Shown here: positions 15,813 to 24,616 of the stretch, one piece after another | Numbering within the stretch: the first letter of the stretch is position 1 | Layout: the number at the start of each line of letters is the position of its first letter | Assembly (NCBI RefSeq): GCF_017353175.1 | Contig: NZ_JAFMYW010000018.1 | Location: forward strand, 1-42,418 | DNA: 42,418 nt | Direction of reading: 5' to 3' | From: Fibrella forsythiae | Lineage (GTDB): Bacteria; Bacteroidota; Bacteroidia; Cytophagales; Spirosomataceae | Translations under genes and position numbers: made by a program | Notes under the pieces: generated by a model | What the model was told of the DNA's origin: nothing | Seen by the model: only the letters and a program-made list of their open reading frames with translations | Database searches by the model: none

Positions 15813-18155
15813 TTACGGTACTTTGACGAATCGTCCAGCTGCTGTATTGTAATCGCTTTGCAACCGTAAGTAATAGGTCCCCGCAGGCAAGCTATCAGTA
15901 GCTAGCTTATTTACGCCGGATACGCTGTTTTGCTGGTGCAGTAACTTCCCGCCACTATCATAGAGTAAAATGGTGGAACCAGGCGGTACCCCGTCGATAT
16001 GTAGTTGATCTGAGACGGGATTAGGGTAAATTCGTACTACCTCCTGCCACGGAGTACTAAGCCCTGTAATAACAGCGCCGTGTTGCACTACGGTAACAAG
16101 CTGAACGGGAATACCGGTAGCGGATAAGGTAATAGTGGCCGTTCGTGAATCAGGTACTGTATTTGCCCCCACCGTCAAGGTAACTGGCGCGTTGCCAGAA
16201 GTTGATGCTGGCGAGGCAATTAACCAGGCCACCGAGCTGCTAACTGACCAACTTGTATTGGATATGACGTCAAAGGATGAGCTTCCCCCTACGGCGTCTA
16301 CCGTCAAACTTGTAACAGACGTAGCCAATGTAGGGGGTAGGCCCGCCTGAACAATCGTTGCGGTTTGATTAGGCAGACCAGCGGCTGTAATGGTCAATGT
16401 CGCCAGGCGTACCGCCGCCGTTGAATTGGCTACTGCTGACAGAGTGATCACCTGACTATCCGACCCCGACGCGCTTGAGGGTGTCAGCCAGGGCTGTGAG
16501 CTGCTGATTGACCAGCTCACATTGGCAGTGATGCTAAAGGAGACAGCAGTAGCTCCATTGGCCGGTAGAGACAGGCTCTGAGTCGATGTGGTTAGCATCG
16601 GAGCTACGCCCGCCTGCGTTATGGCAACAGTTCTATCTGTAAAACCTGTAGCAGAAACTGTCACAACTGCCGTCCGGGAAGCAACTGCTGAGTTGGCGGC
16701 CGTAATCAGCCTAACAAGTTGGTTGCCCGAGCCTGTCGTCACGCTGGGCGTTAACCAGGTCTGCGAACTAGTGACGCTCCAATTGCCCGCCGTCGACAGG
16801 ACACTGAACGAAGCCGTGCTGCTGGCCGTTGCCGGTAGGTTGATCGCGCTCTCCGAGACGGTCAGTAAGTCAGGACTCAAAAAGGCCCAATCCGCGTCGC
16901 TGATGGGAAAATTTAACGCCCGGAAATCGGCCCGCAAATCGGTCTGGAAAGCACTTGACAGGGCGGCTACCATCATCGTCGCCCGGAAGGAATCGGCGGC
17001 CGAATTATTGTTGAACTGATCGTAGCGCCGCTGCCACTCCGGATTGAAGCGTTGCAGAAACTGCATCAGCCGTTTAGCGGGCAACAGATAACCTTTATTT
17101 TGCGCTTCGGCGTACTGGCAAAACTTATAGGCAATCGTTCCGAATGTAAATAACGTTTCGTCGGCTGGCGTTGCCGGATTATTCCAGGACGTAAACACCT
17201 TACCTCCGTTGACGTATTGATTGTAGAAGGTCTTGGTCGTACCAAAATCAGCTAAAAACCAATTTTTCATCAAGCTAGTGTATTCGGCATCGAAACCGTA
17301 TTGAGCATAATTATTAAGGACAACATACCCTACCGTATGCTGAAAAATCTGGGCCATCGCTTCTGCAAAAATGGAGGTTGCGTTACCACTGACTCTACTG
17401 CCAATTATGTAATTGGCTGGTGAGTTTAGCGTGATATTGTGGCCTAGCTCATGGGCCAGAGAAGAAAAATCCAGATTGGTCAACAGGCCATCACCTACGG
17501 CAAACGAGAGGGGGTCGGTAAACCACAAGGCGTAGGCCCCGCCGAAAGTCGAGTCCCGAAGCATATACTGCTGAATCTTTCCATTGTGTTTATACACGTC
17601 GTTATTGGCCATGTCCACTTCAATCGAATTGAACACGGAGAGAGTATAGGCTAAATCAGCCCTATTAACGTTGCCAGAAAAAAAACGATCGTCGGTGTAG
17701 TAAGTAGGTTTTGTAGGAACTGAGGAGAAGTGGCTTGAAAAACTCATGGCCTGGCTAGGAATAAAAACAGCGTAGTCGGCATTGAGACTGATAGGTGTTA
17801 TTGTAGGCTTTATAAAAAGAACTAATATATCAACTGTATCCTTCTCGGTGGCAGAGTAGTTAGCAATAACTTTTGCCGTGTAATTCTTTGTCTTGTCGCT
17901 GTACGTTTTAGTCTGCGGAAAGAACCCATTGGTGCTTGTGCCGTCGCCCCATATCCAGGTGAAGGTAAGGCCAGGCGTCGATGGCCCTCTTGAATCGCTA
18001 CCTCCAAAAATTACTTCACCCGTGGCCCGGTTAATCGTGCTGGCACTGGCTGATAGCGTTCGGTTTCCCGTAACTAGTTTTTTGTAATTGAAAATTTCCT
18101 GTCCTCTGGTTAAAAACGGGCTCACTAAAAGCAGCAATAGAAAAAGTTGTTTCAT
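15813..18155 (-). CDS. Secreted M60-like zinc metalloprotease with PKD, three BACON repeats and T9SS tail
   Basis: A 780-residue protein. A signal peptide (MKQLFLLLLLVSPFLTRG) leads to a PKD-like domain at ~30-115 (FTWIWGDGTS). The catalytic part has the zinc motif HELGH at residues 235-239 with Glu265 26 residues on, a spacing allowed for M60/enhancin-like gluzincins. Three BACON-type repeats follow at roughly 435-520, 520-605 and 605-690, each with the SW-V-SS--WL-PS pattern. The final ~75 residues (VVRIYPNPVSDQLHID onward) are a type A type IX secretion sorting domain. It should be exported and attached to or released from the outer membrane, perhaps attacking mucin-like glycoproteins. It is divergent from the kinase gene at 18391. 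Confidence 0.8.
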   Translation of the reverse strand: MKQLFLLLLLVSPFLTRGQEIFNYKKLVTGNRTLSASASTINRATGEVIFGGSDSRGPSTPGLTFTWIWGDGTSTNGFFPQTKTYSDKTKNYTAKVIANYSATEKDTVDILVLFIKPTITPISLNADYAVFIPSQAMSFSSHFSSVPTKPTYYTDDRFFSGNVNRADLAYTLSVFNSIEVDMANNDVYKHNGKIQQYMLRDSTFGGAYALWFTDPLSFAVGDGLLTNLDFSSLAHELGHNITLNSPANYIIGSRVSGNATSIFAEAMAQIFQHTVGYVVLNNYAQYGFDAEYTSLMKNWFLADFGTTKTFYNQYVNGGKVFTSWNNPATPADETLFTFGTIAYKFCQYAEAQNKGYLLPAKRLMQFLQRFNPEWQRRYDQFNNNSAADSFRATMMVAALSSAFQTDLRADFRALNFPISDADWAFLSPDLLTVSESAINLPATASSTASFSVLSTAGNWSVTSSQTWLTPSVTTGSGNQLVRLITAANSAVASRTAVVTVSATGFTDRTVAITQAGVAPMLTTSTQSLSLPANGATAVSFSITANVSWSISSSQPWLTPSSASGSDSQVITLSAVANSTAAVRLATLTITAAGLPNQTATIVQAGLPPTLATSVTSLTVDAVGGSSSFDVISNTSWSVSSSVAWLIASPASTSGNAPVTLTVGANTVPDSRTATITLSATGIPVQLVTVVQHGAVITGLSTPWQEVVRIYPNPVSDQLHIDGVPPGSTILLYDSGGKLLHQQNSVSGVNKLATDSLPAGTYYLRLQSDYNTAAGRFVKVP

Positions 18156-18215
18156 GTGAGATGGATGGTTAAACCCGTTAGACGTTGGGGGGGCTATCGC
18201 TCGCCGAATAATGGG

Positions 18216-18235
18216 TACTCGTTGCGCAACGAGTA
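18216..18235. promoter_or_regulatory. 20-bp perfect palindrome between protease and sensor kinase
   Basis: TACTCGTTGCGCAACGAGTA reads the same on both strands and lies 60 bp before the protease start. It is a good size for a dimeric LuxR/NarL-type regulator such as the one at 20282. The link to that regulator is inference. Confidence 0.5.
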
Positions 18236-18317
18236 AACGGCTAGGGGGTAATGAAGCTGAAAAGTGGTGTGGATAGAGCGGACTGTCACAAAATTGAGTT
18301 CAGCCATGTCCATGGAC

Positions 18318-18341
18318 AATCCCCCTGAAGGGGGATTTTTT
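18318..18341 (+). terminator. Rho-independent terminator or attenuator ahead of the sensor kinase
   Basis: AATCCCCC, loop TGAA, GGGGGATT followed by five more T's. This is a strong plus-strand terminator, yet the nearest plus gene starts 50 bp downstream and none ends just upstream. It may attenuate kinase expression or block read-through. Confidence 0.7.
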
Positions 18342-18390
18342 TGCTACGTCTAATTCAGCTACTTTGTTGGTAGCACCATACCCCTATGCC

Positions 18391-20319
18391 ATGAAGCTAT
18401 GGCTCTACCTAATCATCCTGATTGGTACAAGTCGGACTGCCTGTTCTGGGCAGCACATCTTTTTAGTGCCCACGGCCCGCAAACAGGCCATTGATTCGCT
18501 CCATCAAAAGATCAGTGAACTAAGCCGGGAAGGGGCTAACTTTCACCGCGACACGAGTCTATTTTTTTCGCTTGACCGGTACTATTATCACCTCTCGCAG
18601 CTCAATTCACGCTTTTCTCCGACCGTTGACCTGCAAAAATTCTATGCCGATTCGATGTTCAGCGTCGCCCGGCGAAGCGCCTGGCCCCAGGGGCTGGCTA
18701 TTGCTACGGTTCGGCAGGGGCGGGCCGCTTTTAATCGCCGTCAGGATTCAACCGCTTTCCAGCTGCTTCAGCGGGGAGAAAACGTATGTATCCAGCAAAA
18801 GCTACCCCATGAACTGGGCCTGGTTCTTATCAACCTAGCTACGTGTCTGGTGTATCGACCTACTAATACACCTGGCGAGTGGGAGCGGGCAATGGCGTAT
18901 ATGCAACGGGCATTGAAGGTGGGGCAGCAGATCCATGATCCGGAAGTCATTTATCTGTACTATGATTTTATGGGCGATTTTCATATTCTCAGGGGACAGT
19001 ACGAGCAGGCCCTTCGTTTCTTCAACGCGGCCAGTCCGCTCCTGAGCCAATACCCATCGATGAGCGGGAACCGGACCAACCTGGGTTATCTGGCTATCTG
19101 TCATCTGCATCTTGGCCACCAGCAGCTTGCCCAGCAACTACTGACCCGCTTCTTCGCCCAGAGCAATCCCGACGAAGGCACCTATGCGGCTTACCTCCAC
19201 CATATTGTTCTCTACGAAATCAGCCAGTATTACTTAAAAGAGCGGGCTTATTCATCCGCCCTGCACTACCTGCATCAGTACGCCCGAATCCTGCACCAGC
19301 GTCCCCCCATCGATCAGTTCAATTATCACCGCAGCCTGGCGGAGATCTACGAGAAGACCGGGAATTATCAGTTAGCCCTGCACCATCAACGTCGCTACCA
19401 GGCAGCCAAAGACACCATCCGATCGGAAGAGTTCAGCCAGCAGTTCGCCGTGATGGAAAATCGCTACCAGCTTACCCGTAAAGAGAGTCAGATTCAGGCC
19501 CTGAAAAATCAGACGTTAAAGCATCAGAATGACGTGCAACAAACCCGTCTTTGGCTGCTAGGGGTGGTGCTGGTTTGTATCCTGGGAATAGCGGGCCTGT
19601 TGCTGTATACCGACCGGCTCAGGCGCAGAAAGGTTGAGTCGGAACTGCAAATCATCACCATCCGAAATGAGGTCAATGCGCGGATTCTTCGCGCGCAGGA
19701 AGATGAACGCAAGCGCCTGGCAGCTGATTTGCACGATGATCTGGGCGGGGTTATTGCCACCATTCGCCATCAACTTGATCAGGGGTTGGCCCTTAGCTCG
19801 CTGCCTGCGCTGCGGCCCCTGCTTGCCTCAATCATTGCCACCACCACGCAGGCTGGTGACAAAATCCGCAGTATTGCCCATAACCTGATGCCCCCCGATT
19901 TTGAGCGGCTGGGCCTGATCGAGAGCCTGCAAGAATTAGTCGATTCGCTCAATGATGACCGCTTCCAGTTTGCCGTGTTTGGCCAGCCCCGGCGGCTGCT
20001 GCCTGAAGTAGAGTTGACAGCTTACCGGATAGTGTCCGAACTGGTTCACAACGTGCAGAAACACGCCCAGGCCAAGCAGGTTACTATCCAGTTACTGTTT
20101 CACGCTGACAACCTTAGCCTGGTGGTGGACGATGACGGCATTGGCCATTCGGCGGCAACTAGTGGAAACCCATCAACCGGAATCGGGCTGAAAAACCTAT
20201 CTTCAAGGGTCAATTATTTGAATGCCCGCTGGCACACCGATACCAGTGCCCAGGGCACGGTTACCCTTATTGAGATTCCTTATGCATTTAGCCCAGAGCA
20301 ACATTCTGATCGCCGATGA
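18391..20319 (+). CDS. Sensor histidine kinase, TPR-containing, HisKA_3 (NarL-partner type)
   Basis: A 642-residue kinase. The start at ATG 18391 gives a signal peptide (MKLWLYLIILIGTSRTACSG). The exported region (~25-385) is built of TPR-like helical pairs (for example RAMAYMQRALKVGQ and YEQALRFFNAASPL). One membrane helix lies at ~388-408 (LWLLGVVLVCILGIAGLLLY). The cytoplasmic HisKA_3 dimerisation helix has phospho-acceptor His448 in LAADLHDDLGG. The HATPase domain has N-box Asn554 in ELVHNVQKHA, DDDGIG, and GIGLKNLSSR. It would sense an unknown signal through the TPRs and phosphorylate the regulator encoded directly downstream, which overlaps it by 38 bases. Confidence 0.9.
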   Translation: MKLWLYLIILIGTSRTACSGQHIFLVPTARKQAIDSLHQKISELSREGANFHRDTSLFFSLDRYYYHLSQLNSRFSPTVDLQKFYADSMFSVARRSAWPQGLAIATVRQGRAAFNRRQDSTAFQLLQRGENVCIQQKLPHELGLVLINLATCLVYRPTNTPGEWERAMAYMQRALKVGQQIHDPEVIYLYYDFMGDFHILRGQYEQALRFFNAASPLLSQYPSMSGNRTNLGYLAICHLHLGHQQLAQQLLTRFFAQSNPDEGTYAAYLHHIVLYEISQYYLKERAYSSALHYLHQYARILHQRPPIDQFNYHRSLAEIYEKTGNYQLALHHQRRYQAAKDTIRSEEFSQQFAVMENRYQLTRKESQIQALKNQTLKHQNDVQQTRLWLLGVVLVCILGIAGLLLYTDRLRRRKVESELQIITIRNEVNARILRAQEDERKRLAADLHDDLGGVIATIRHQLDQGLALSSLPALRPLLASIIATTTQAGDKIRSIAHNLMPPDFERLGLIESLQELVDSLNDDRFQFAVFGQPRRLLPEVELTAYRIVSELVHNVQKHAQAKQVTIQLLFHADNLSLVVDDDGIGHSAATSGNPSTGIGLKNLSSRVNYLNARWHTDTSAQGTVTLIEIPYAFSPEQHSDRR

Positions 20320-20911
20320 TCATCGCATGTTTAACGACGCGATCGCCGGTCTGCTTCGGCCGCTGGCCAAAGCCGTTTGGCAGGCCTTCGAGGGCGGTGC
20401 GCTCCTGCATGCGGTGCAGCAATACTCCCCCAATCTACTGCTACTGGATATTAATATGCCCGGCATCAACGGTATTGAGGCGGCCAGAATCGTTCGCCAG
20501 CATAGCCCTGATCTAAAGATTTTGCTCATTACCATGTACAACCACACCCATTTTGTCAAAGAAGCCGAGTCGCTGCAGCTGAACGGGTATCTGCTTAAAG
20601 ATTCTCCCTCGGAAGTGCTCTTCGAGGGTATTGATGCGGCCCTGGCGGGTAGGTCTTTCTTCGATCCGAAGCTCCAGAAATCGGCCTTGACGGAGCAGGA
20701 TGCCTTTACCAAAGGATTTTCCCTGACCCGGCGCGAAAAGGAGGTCATTCAGGGGCTAGTTGCCGGTCAATCAGCTGAACAGATTGCCGCGCATCTGTGC
20801 ATCAGTTACGAGACGGTGAAAAGCCACCGGAAAAATATCTATCTAAAGCTGGGGATCAATACCATCGTAGACTTGATGCACCTTAGTCGGCAACAAGGCT
20901 GGGGAGAGTAG
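20282..20911 (+). CDS. Response regulator, NarL/LuxR family
   Basis: A 209-residue regulator. The receiver domain starts NILIADDHRMF with the acidic pair, has phospho-acceptor Asp56 in LLLLDINMPGI and ends near residue 120 after the conserved Lys in YLLKDSPSE. The C-terminal LuxR helix-turn-helix (LTRREKEVIQGLVAGQSAEQ, then ISYETVKSHRKNIYLKLG) binds DNA as a dimer. ATG 20282 lies 38 bases inside the kinase gene, so the two are translationally coupled. The 20-bp palindrome at 18216 is a plausible target, in which case the pair would control its own operon and the divergent protease. Confidence 0.92.
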   Translation: MHLAQSNILIADDHRMFNDAIAGLLRPLAKAVWQAFEGGALLHAVQQYSPNLLLLDINMPGINGIEAARIVRQHSPDLKILLITMYNHTHFVKEAESLQLNGYLLKDSPSEVLFEGIDAALAGRSFFDPKLQKSALTEQDAFTKGFSLTRREKEVIQGLVAGQSAEQIAAHLCISYETVKSHRKNIYLKLGINTIVDLMHLSRQQGWGE

Positions 20912-21043
20912 GCTGGTAGAAACCCCTGAGGTAGGAACAGGGTCGGCTAGTGCAAACGCTGATCAGCATCCAGTAGACTATGGCTCCTACTGCGTGACTA
21001 CGCCAAACGCATCAGTTGCACAATCCCGCGCCTGGTAGGGGCA

Positions 21044-21260
21044 TCAAAGCCACTGACCCGGCTGTGCATGCGCTGTATCTAACAGATCATCCTGCTGCTC
21101 CAGCTCTTTTTGCTGCTGGGCCAGAGAGCTTGCCCGGACCGACTCGGCTAAGATGGCCGTCCAGTCGGCCTCCAGTTGTTACATGGCCGCCGGGGAAGAG
21201 TGCCCGTCAAATGCTGCCGTGGGCAGATGAACCGACCGGAATCCATCAGCTGCACATTCC
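21044..21260 (-). pseudogene. Minus-strand gene relic with coiled-coil segment
   Basis: In one minus frame the sequence reads GFRSVHLPTAAFDGHSS, a TAA at 21179-21181, then QLEADWTAILAESVRASSLA and QQQKELEQQDDLLDTA, ending at TGA 21044. The text is protein-like but interrupted, and neighbouring frames take over upstream, so it is probably a decayed gene. It lies after the three-gene operon on the same strand and may have been its fourth member. I see nothing else in 20912-21301. Confidence 0.35.
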
Positions 21261-21301
21261 TGGATCTAGCAGGCAAGGGAGTACTAAGCCTCCAAGTAGC
21301 G

Positions 21302-21712
21302 CTATTGAGTAGGGAGCAGTGGCACAAAGCCTAGTTTGTGCAGCACGCCTACGTAGGAAACTACCTCTGGAAAGGCCTGCGTCCCGCCGTACCAGGGCTG
21401 CCCATCAGGACCGTACGGGACGACCAGCGCCGTGGGCCTGGTCGTCTGACTCAATACGCCAATATAGACATCCACCTGATAGACCTGCTCCTGGGTTCGC
21501 AGTGCATGGGGATCAAAAGGGTCTTTCTGCATGAGCCAAAGCAGGGGAGCGGGCAGCCGGTAGACGGCGTGTCGATCACCGTCCTCATCGCGGTACACCC
21601 GTAGCGGGAGCAAACAGTCAGCTGGATACAAGTAGGGCATGGGTAAAGCAGGTAAAATGAACGGTGCAATGACAGCAGCTGGCGATTGCCTTCGCCAATT
21701 TTGCAGCGCCAT
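21302..21712 (-). CDS. Hypothetical protein, third gene of a minus-strand operon
   Basis: A 136-residue protein of unknown family. The start at 21712 is 8 bp after the upstream gene's stop, which favours it; an internal start at 21640 (MPYLYPADCL) would give 112 residues. The body has strand-like segments (YQVDVYIGVLSQ, TALVVPYGPDG) and an aromatic C-terminus. It has no signal peptide or membrane helix. The final gene of a three-gene unit (22472 to 21302), it probably acts with its two neighbours, which are related to each other but not visibly to it. Confidence 0.6.
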   Translation of the reverse strand: MALQNWRRQSPAAVIAPFILPALPMPYLYPADCLLPLRVYRDEDGDRHAVYRLPAPLLWLMQKDPFDPHALRTQEQVYQVDVYIGVLSQTTRPTALVVPYGPDGQPWYGGTQAFPEVVSYVGVLHKLGFVPLLPTQ

Positions 21713-21720
21713 GGCAACGA

Positions 21721-22107
21721 TCAGTTGGTCTGGTCAGCTCCGTCTAGCCGGGCCATCTGGTCCACTAAGCTACTCACAACAGCCAGATCCATTTGTTCAA
21801 AGACGACCTGGGGAGCTAGAAAAACGGTGAGCAGCAGGACCGGTTCGGTGGCCTCCGGCGAGGGCACGACGTACTGGGTGTGCGGGGTGGCCACTGAGAT
21901 ACAGGTCTGCATCGATTGGCGCTTCCCCTCCAGGCCAAACCTATGCTGGGTACCAAAGGCGTAGTGGTCCCCCAGTACCCGGGGCATATCGATCCAGAAG
22001 ACAGGCATTTCATCGCTTATGGTCTGGCAGTCGGGCGTCTGGATGAGGAGCATGCGCAGCAGCGCCTCGGGTTTGATCATCCGGCAGTTACTCTCGAGCG
22101 TTGACAT
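21721..22107 (-). CDS. Hypothetical protein, paralog of its upstream neighbour
   Basis: A 128-residue protein starting MSTLESNCRMIKPEALLRML. It shares with the product of 22119-22472 the pattern K-EALL, W-D/V-VLG-Y-GT-H-F and a C-terminal LLTVFLAPQVVFEQM / MLTVYLAPLALFAEM block, so the two are diverged tandem copies. The family is unknown. The C-terminal block looks like a buried strand-helix. It sits 11 bp after one gene and 8 bp before the next, so a single transcript is likely. A truncated third relative is at 12360-12569. Confidence 0.65.
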   Translation of the reverse strand: MSTLESNCRMIKPEALLRMLLIQTPDCQTISDEMPVFWIDMPRVLGDHYAFGTQHRFGLEGKRQSMQTCISVATPHTQYVVPSPEATEPVLLLTVFLAPQVVFEQMDLAVVSSLVDQMARLDGADQTN

Positions 22108-22118
22108 GATGCGTGGAA

Positions 22119-22472
22119 TTAGTGAGGGTTACAAAGGGAGGTCAGTGGATTCATCTCGGCGAACAGGGCCAGCGGGGCCAGGTAGACCGTCAACATGGGC
22201 GTTAGCTGGCCCGGGCGAGCTTTGTGTTCCACCTGGCCTAGGTGGGTCAGGTAAGCCGAGACGTAGGTACCTGAGTCTTCGGGCCTGGTGAAGAAGGTAA
22301 ACGAGTGTTTAGTCCCGTAGCTATAGGTGGAGCCCAGCACGGTTTGGCGGTCGACCCAGGTGGTATAGCCAAAGGGCCGGTATTCGGTGCGGTCGGCGCT
22401 GGTGTAGAGACTGAACTGGAGCAGGGCCTCTGCCTTGGGGAAGAGAGGGGCGGTGTGATCAGGTATCGGCAT
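22119..22472 (-). CDS. Hypothetical protein, first gene of a three-gene operon
   Basis: A 117-residue protein (MPIPDHTAPLFPKAEALLQF) with no recognised domain. Two conserved blocks are shared with the next gene: a central YTTWVDRQTVLGSTYSYGTK and a C-terminal LTPMLTVYLAPLALFAEMNP. Between them lies TYVSAYLTHLG. It could be a compact beta-rich protein. It leads the operon; its upstream region (22473-22621) is strongly A+T-rich, with repeated TATAA-like words, and probably holds the promoter. Confidence 0.65.
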   Translation of the reverse strand: MPIPDHTAPLFPKAEALLQFSLYTSADRTEYRPFGYTTWVDRQTVLGSTYSYGTKHSFTFFTRPEDSGTYVSAYLTHLGQVEHKARPGQLTPMLTVYLAPLALFAEMNPLTSLCNPH

Positions 22473-22621
22473 AGCGGATGATCCGTAAATGATTGATAAA
22501 CGAGTACGCCGCTATATTACAAGTAAAATATAAAATATTATAATTGTAAAACAATAAAGTGGTGCCCGGCGCGTCAAGGACCAGTCCAGTGGCTGCACCG
22601 TGGCTACGTAGACTTGCGTTT

Positions 22622-23185
22622 TTATCGTTGATTAAGCCAATCGCTGATTTGGTGGGCCGTTGCCTGTGGCTCTTGGGAGGTGATATCAATCGTCAACAAC
22701 GGCTTTTGACCTAATTCACCTAGCCACGTATGCATCCGGTAGTTGGTCTCAAAGTAGCGTAGGGACGATTCAGATGCTTCAATATCTCGTTTTGAGGGCT
22801 TGCAGGCTAACCGATGCGGATCTCGATTTCGCTTTAACCGTTCGGACAGGTCGGCTTTTAGCTCGACATAGCTTACGACTGCGCCTTGTTGATGAAATAC
22901 GCTAGCCACCGCATCTATGTAATCCGTATCCGCTGGTTCATCAAAATCCCAGACATAGGTGAAGATCAAGCCATCCAGATCACTGGCTGCTAGTTCCTCA
23001 AAGAAGGCAAAGCGAATACGCCGATCAAGCCGTTCGAAGGCAGGGGTGCCAAAGTCAAAAAACTGATGGACCAGTTCTATGGACATATGGTTATGAAATA
23101 ATCGTAAGGTGGTTATTTTCTCTAGTTCCTGACCAACCGTCATTTTACCCACGGCGGGTGGCCCGAAAAGGATAACTAATTTCAT
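22622..23185 (-). CDS. P-loop kinase-like AAA protein
   Basis: A 187-residue nucleotide-binding protein. It begins MKLVILFGPPAVGKMTVGQE with a Walker A motif at residues 8-16 (GPPAVGKMT), followed by FHNHMSIELVHQFF. An acidic central block (LIFTYVWDFDEPADTDYIDA) and an arginine-bearing lid-like stretch (LKADLSERLKRNRDPHRLAC) follow. The layout fits the shikimate/gluconate-kinase-like or cytidylate-kinase-like group of small P-loop phosphotransferases. The substrate cannot be told. It is divergent from the AraC-type regulator at 23406, with a 19-bp palindromic site between them. Confidence 0.75.
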   Translation of the reverse strand: MKLVILFGPPAVGKMTVGQELEKITTLRLFHNHMSIELVHQFFDFGTPAFERLDRRIRFAFFEELAASDLDGLIFTYVWDFDEPADTDYIDAVASVFHQQGAVVSYVELKADLSERLKRNRDPHRLACKPSKRDIEASESSLRYFETNYRMHTWLGELGQKPLLTIDITSQEPQATAHQISDWLNQR

Positions 23186-23259
23186 AAAAACGGTTGAGAA
23201 TAGAGTTAACTAATCAGTATTCATAGCGGGCGTCAGCGCCTGACCAGTGAAAGGATAAA

Positions 23260-23278
23260 ACGGTATCCGGGATACCGT
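23260..23278. promoter_or_regulatory. Palindromic operator candidate
   Basis: ACGGTATCC, G, GGATACCGT: 9-bp perfect arms around one base, in the gap between the divergent P-loop gene and the AraC-type regulator. It could be a binding site for a dimeric regulator of either gene. Confidence 0.45.
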
Positions 23279-23405
23279 AGTGAAAGAATAGCTATTTTCA
23301 GGCGGATGAATACCTACCTGTCAGTTGAGATAAACTATGAACTGACCAAAACTGGAAGTAATAGGTCATTCATTGGTTGGTTCATTCACCTCCTATTGAT
23401 GCACG

Positions 23406-24584
23406 TTGGTTAGTCTTGATTTATATACATTCTTCATTGGTTTGGCGGTCGTTGACGGACTAATTCTAGCCGCTCTGCTGCTTACCTCCACCAAGCCCCA
23501 GAAACAGGCCAATCAATTCCTGGGACTGACGCTGCTATTCTATATGCTTCCGGTCCTTCGCGTTATCATTCAGGATACCGGATTTTTTAAGCCATTTGCC
23601 AGGAGTGGGTTGTTCGACATTGAATTGCTTTTTGGCTTAGGACCCTCTTTGTACCTGTTTGTCAAAGCGAGTACAAATTCCCCGGGCCAGTTCATCCGTC
23701 GGTATTATTGGCACTATTTACCCGTAGCGCTTGAATTTAGTTATTATCTGACACCAGCCTACAGGCAGGTGCAACACCATCTCATCAGTTGGCCATCGGA
23801 TACCTCCCATTGGTTGTGGTTAGTAGAACAGGCGGGGGCAGTGATCTCCCTACTGACCTACCTTTATTTGACCAGCCGGTGGTTGTCAAGACACAAAAAG
23901 GAACTGCTTTCTTCTCCAGGGCAGCAACAAATACTTCGTTGGCTAGAGAAGCCCGTCCGCTTTTATGCCTTGTTCTGGCTGGCTTGGCTCGGATTACGAA
24001 CGTTGGATGTAGGACAGTTTGGCGAATCGCTGCCCATCAACGCCTACTACCCGTTGCTGGTCCTGCTATCGGGGACCTCCTGCTGGATCGGCTTTGTCGG
24101 ATATACATACTCGTACCCAGAGCAGGGGTTGACAGTGGCTGTAGCAGCTAATAGTGAAGCCCTACTTAGCCAAGACCACAGTGCGCAGTTAGACCAGTTA
24201 CGCCAAGCGATGGAAACGGATCAGCTTTATTTGAACGCCCAGTTGAGTTTGGCTCACTTAGCTCAACACGTTCATCTAAATCCACGGCTCGTTTCAAAAG
24301 TACTCAATGAGGGGTTGGGGAAAAGCTTTTATGAGTTTGTGAATGCTTACCGGGTTGAAGCCGTAAAAGAAAAACTGGTGAACGCTCGCTACCAGCACCT
24401 TACTTTTTTGGGCCTAGCCTTCGAGTCCGGTTTCAACTCGAAGGCCACCTTCAATTATCTCTTCAAGAAACACACCGGCCTGACGCCTAAGCAGTACGTG
24501 GCGGCTCATCACCAAGCCAACAGCGGAGCAGTAAATAGGTCCGAATCGACGCATTCAGACGACTCACCCCCGGACGACACCTAG
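23406..24584 (+). CDS. Seven-helix membrane AraC-family regulator
   Basis: A 392-residue protein with two parts. Residues 1-240 form about seven membrane helices (LYTFFIGLAVVDGLILAALL, YWHYLPVALEFSYYL, YYPLLVLLSGTSCWIGFVGY). Residues ~265-375 are an AraC DNA-binding domain with two helix-turn-helix units (LAQHVHLNPRLVSKVLNEGL and LGLAFESGFNSKATFNYLFK) and the ending TGLTPKQY. This membrane-AraC fusion is common in Bacteroidota. An in-frame TGA at 23397 and the lack of an early ATG force a TTG start at 23406. The downstream acylase gene begins 32 bp after the stop on the same strand and is its most likely target or co-transcribed partner. Confidence 0.85.
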   Translation: MVSLDLYTFFIGLAVVDGLILAALLLTSTKPQKQANQFLGLTLLFYMLPVLRVIIQDTGFFKPFARSGLFDIELLFGLGPSLYLFVKASTNSPGQFIRRYYWHYLPVALEFSYYLTPAYRQVQHHLISWPSDTSHWLWLVEQAGAVISLLTYLYLTSRWLSRHKKELLSSPGQQQILRWLEKPVRFYALFWLAWLGLRTLDVGQFGESLPINAYYPLLVLLSGTSCWIGFVGYTYSYPEQGLTVAVAANSEALLSQDHSAQLDQLRQAMETDQLYLNAQLSLAHLAQHVHLNPRLVSKVLNEGLGKSFYEFVNAYRVEAVKEKLVNARYQHLTFLGLAFESGFNSKATFNYLFKKHTGLTPKQYVAAHHQANSGAVNRSESTHSDDSPPDDT

Positions 24585-24616
24585 CTTAGCGGCTTCATGT
24601 CACGAACGTACGTCCT

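Noticed and set aside
21016-21312. Plus-strand 98-codon frame
   Set aside because: Proline/serine-rich shadow-like text; the minus strand carries the better, though broken, protein-like reading.
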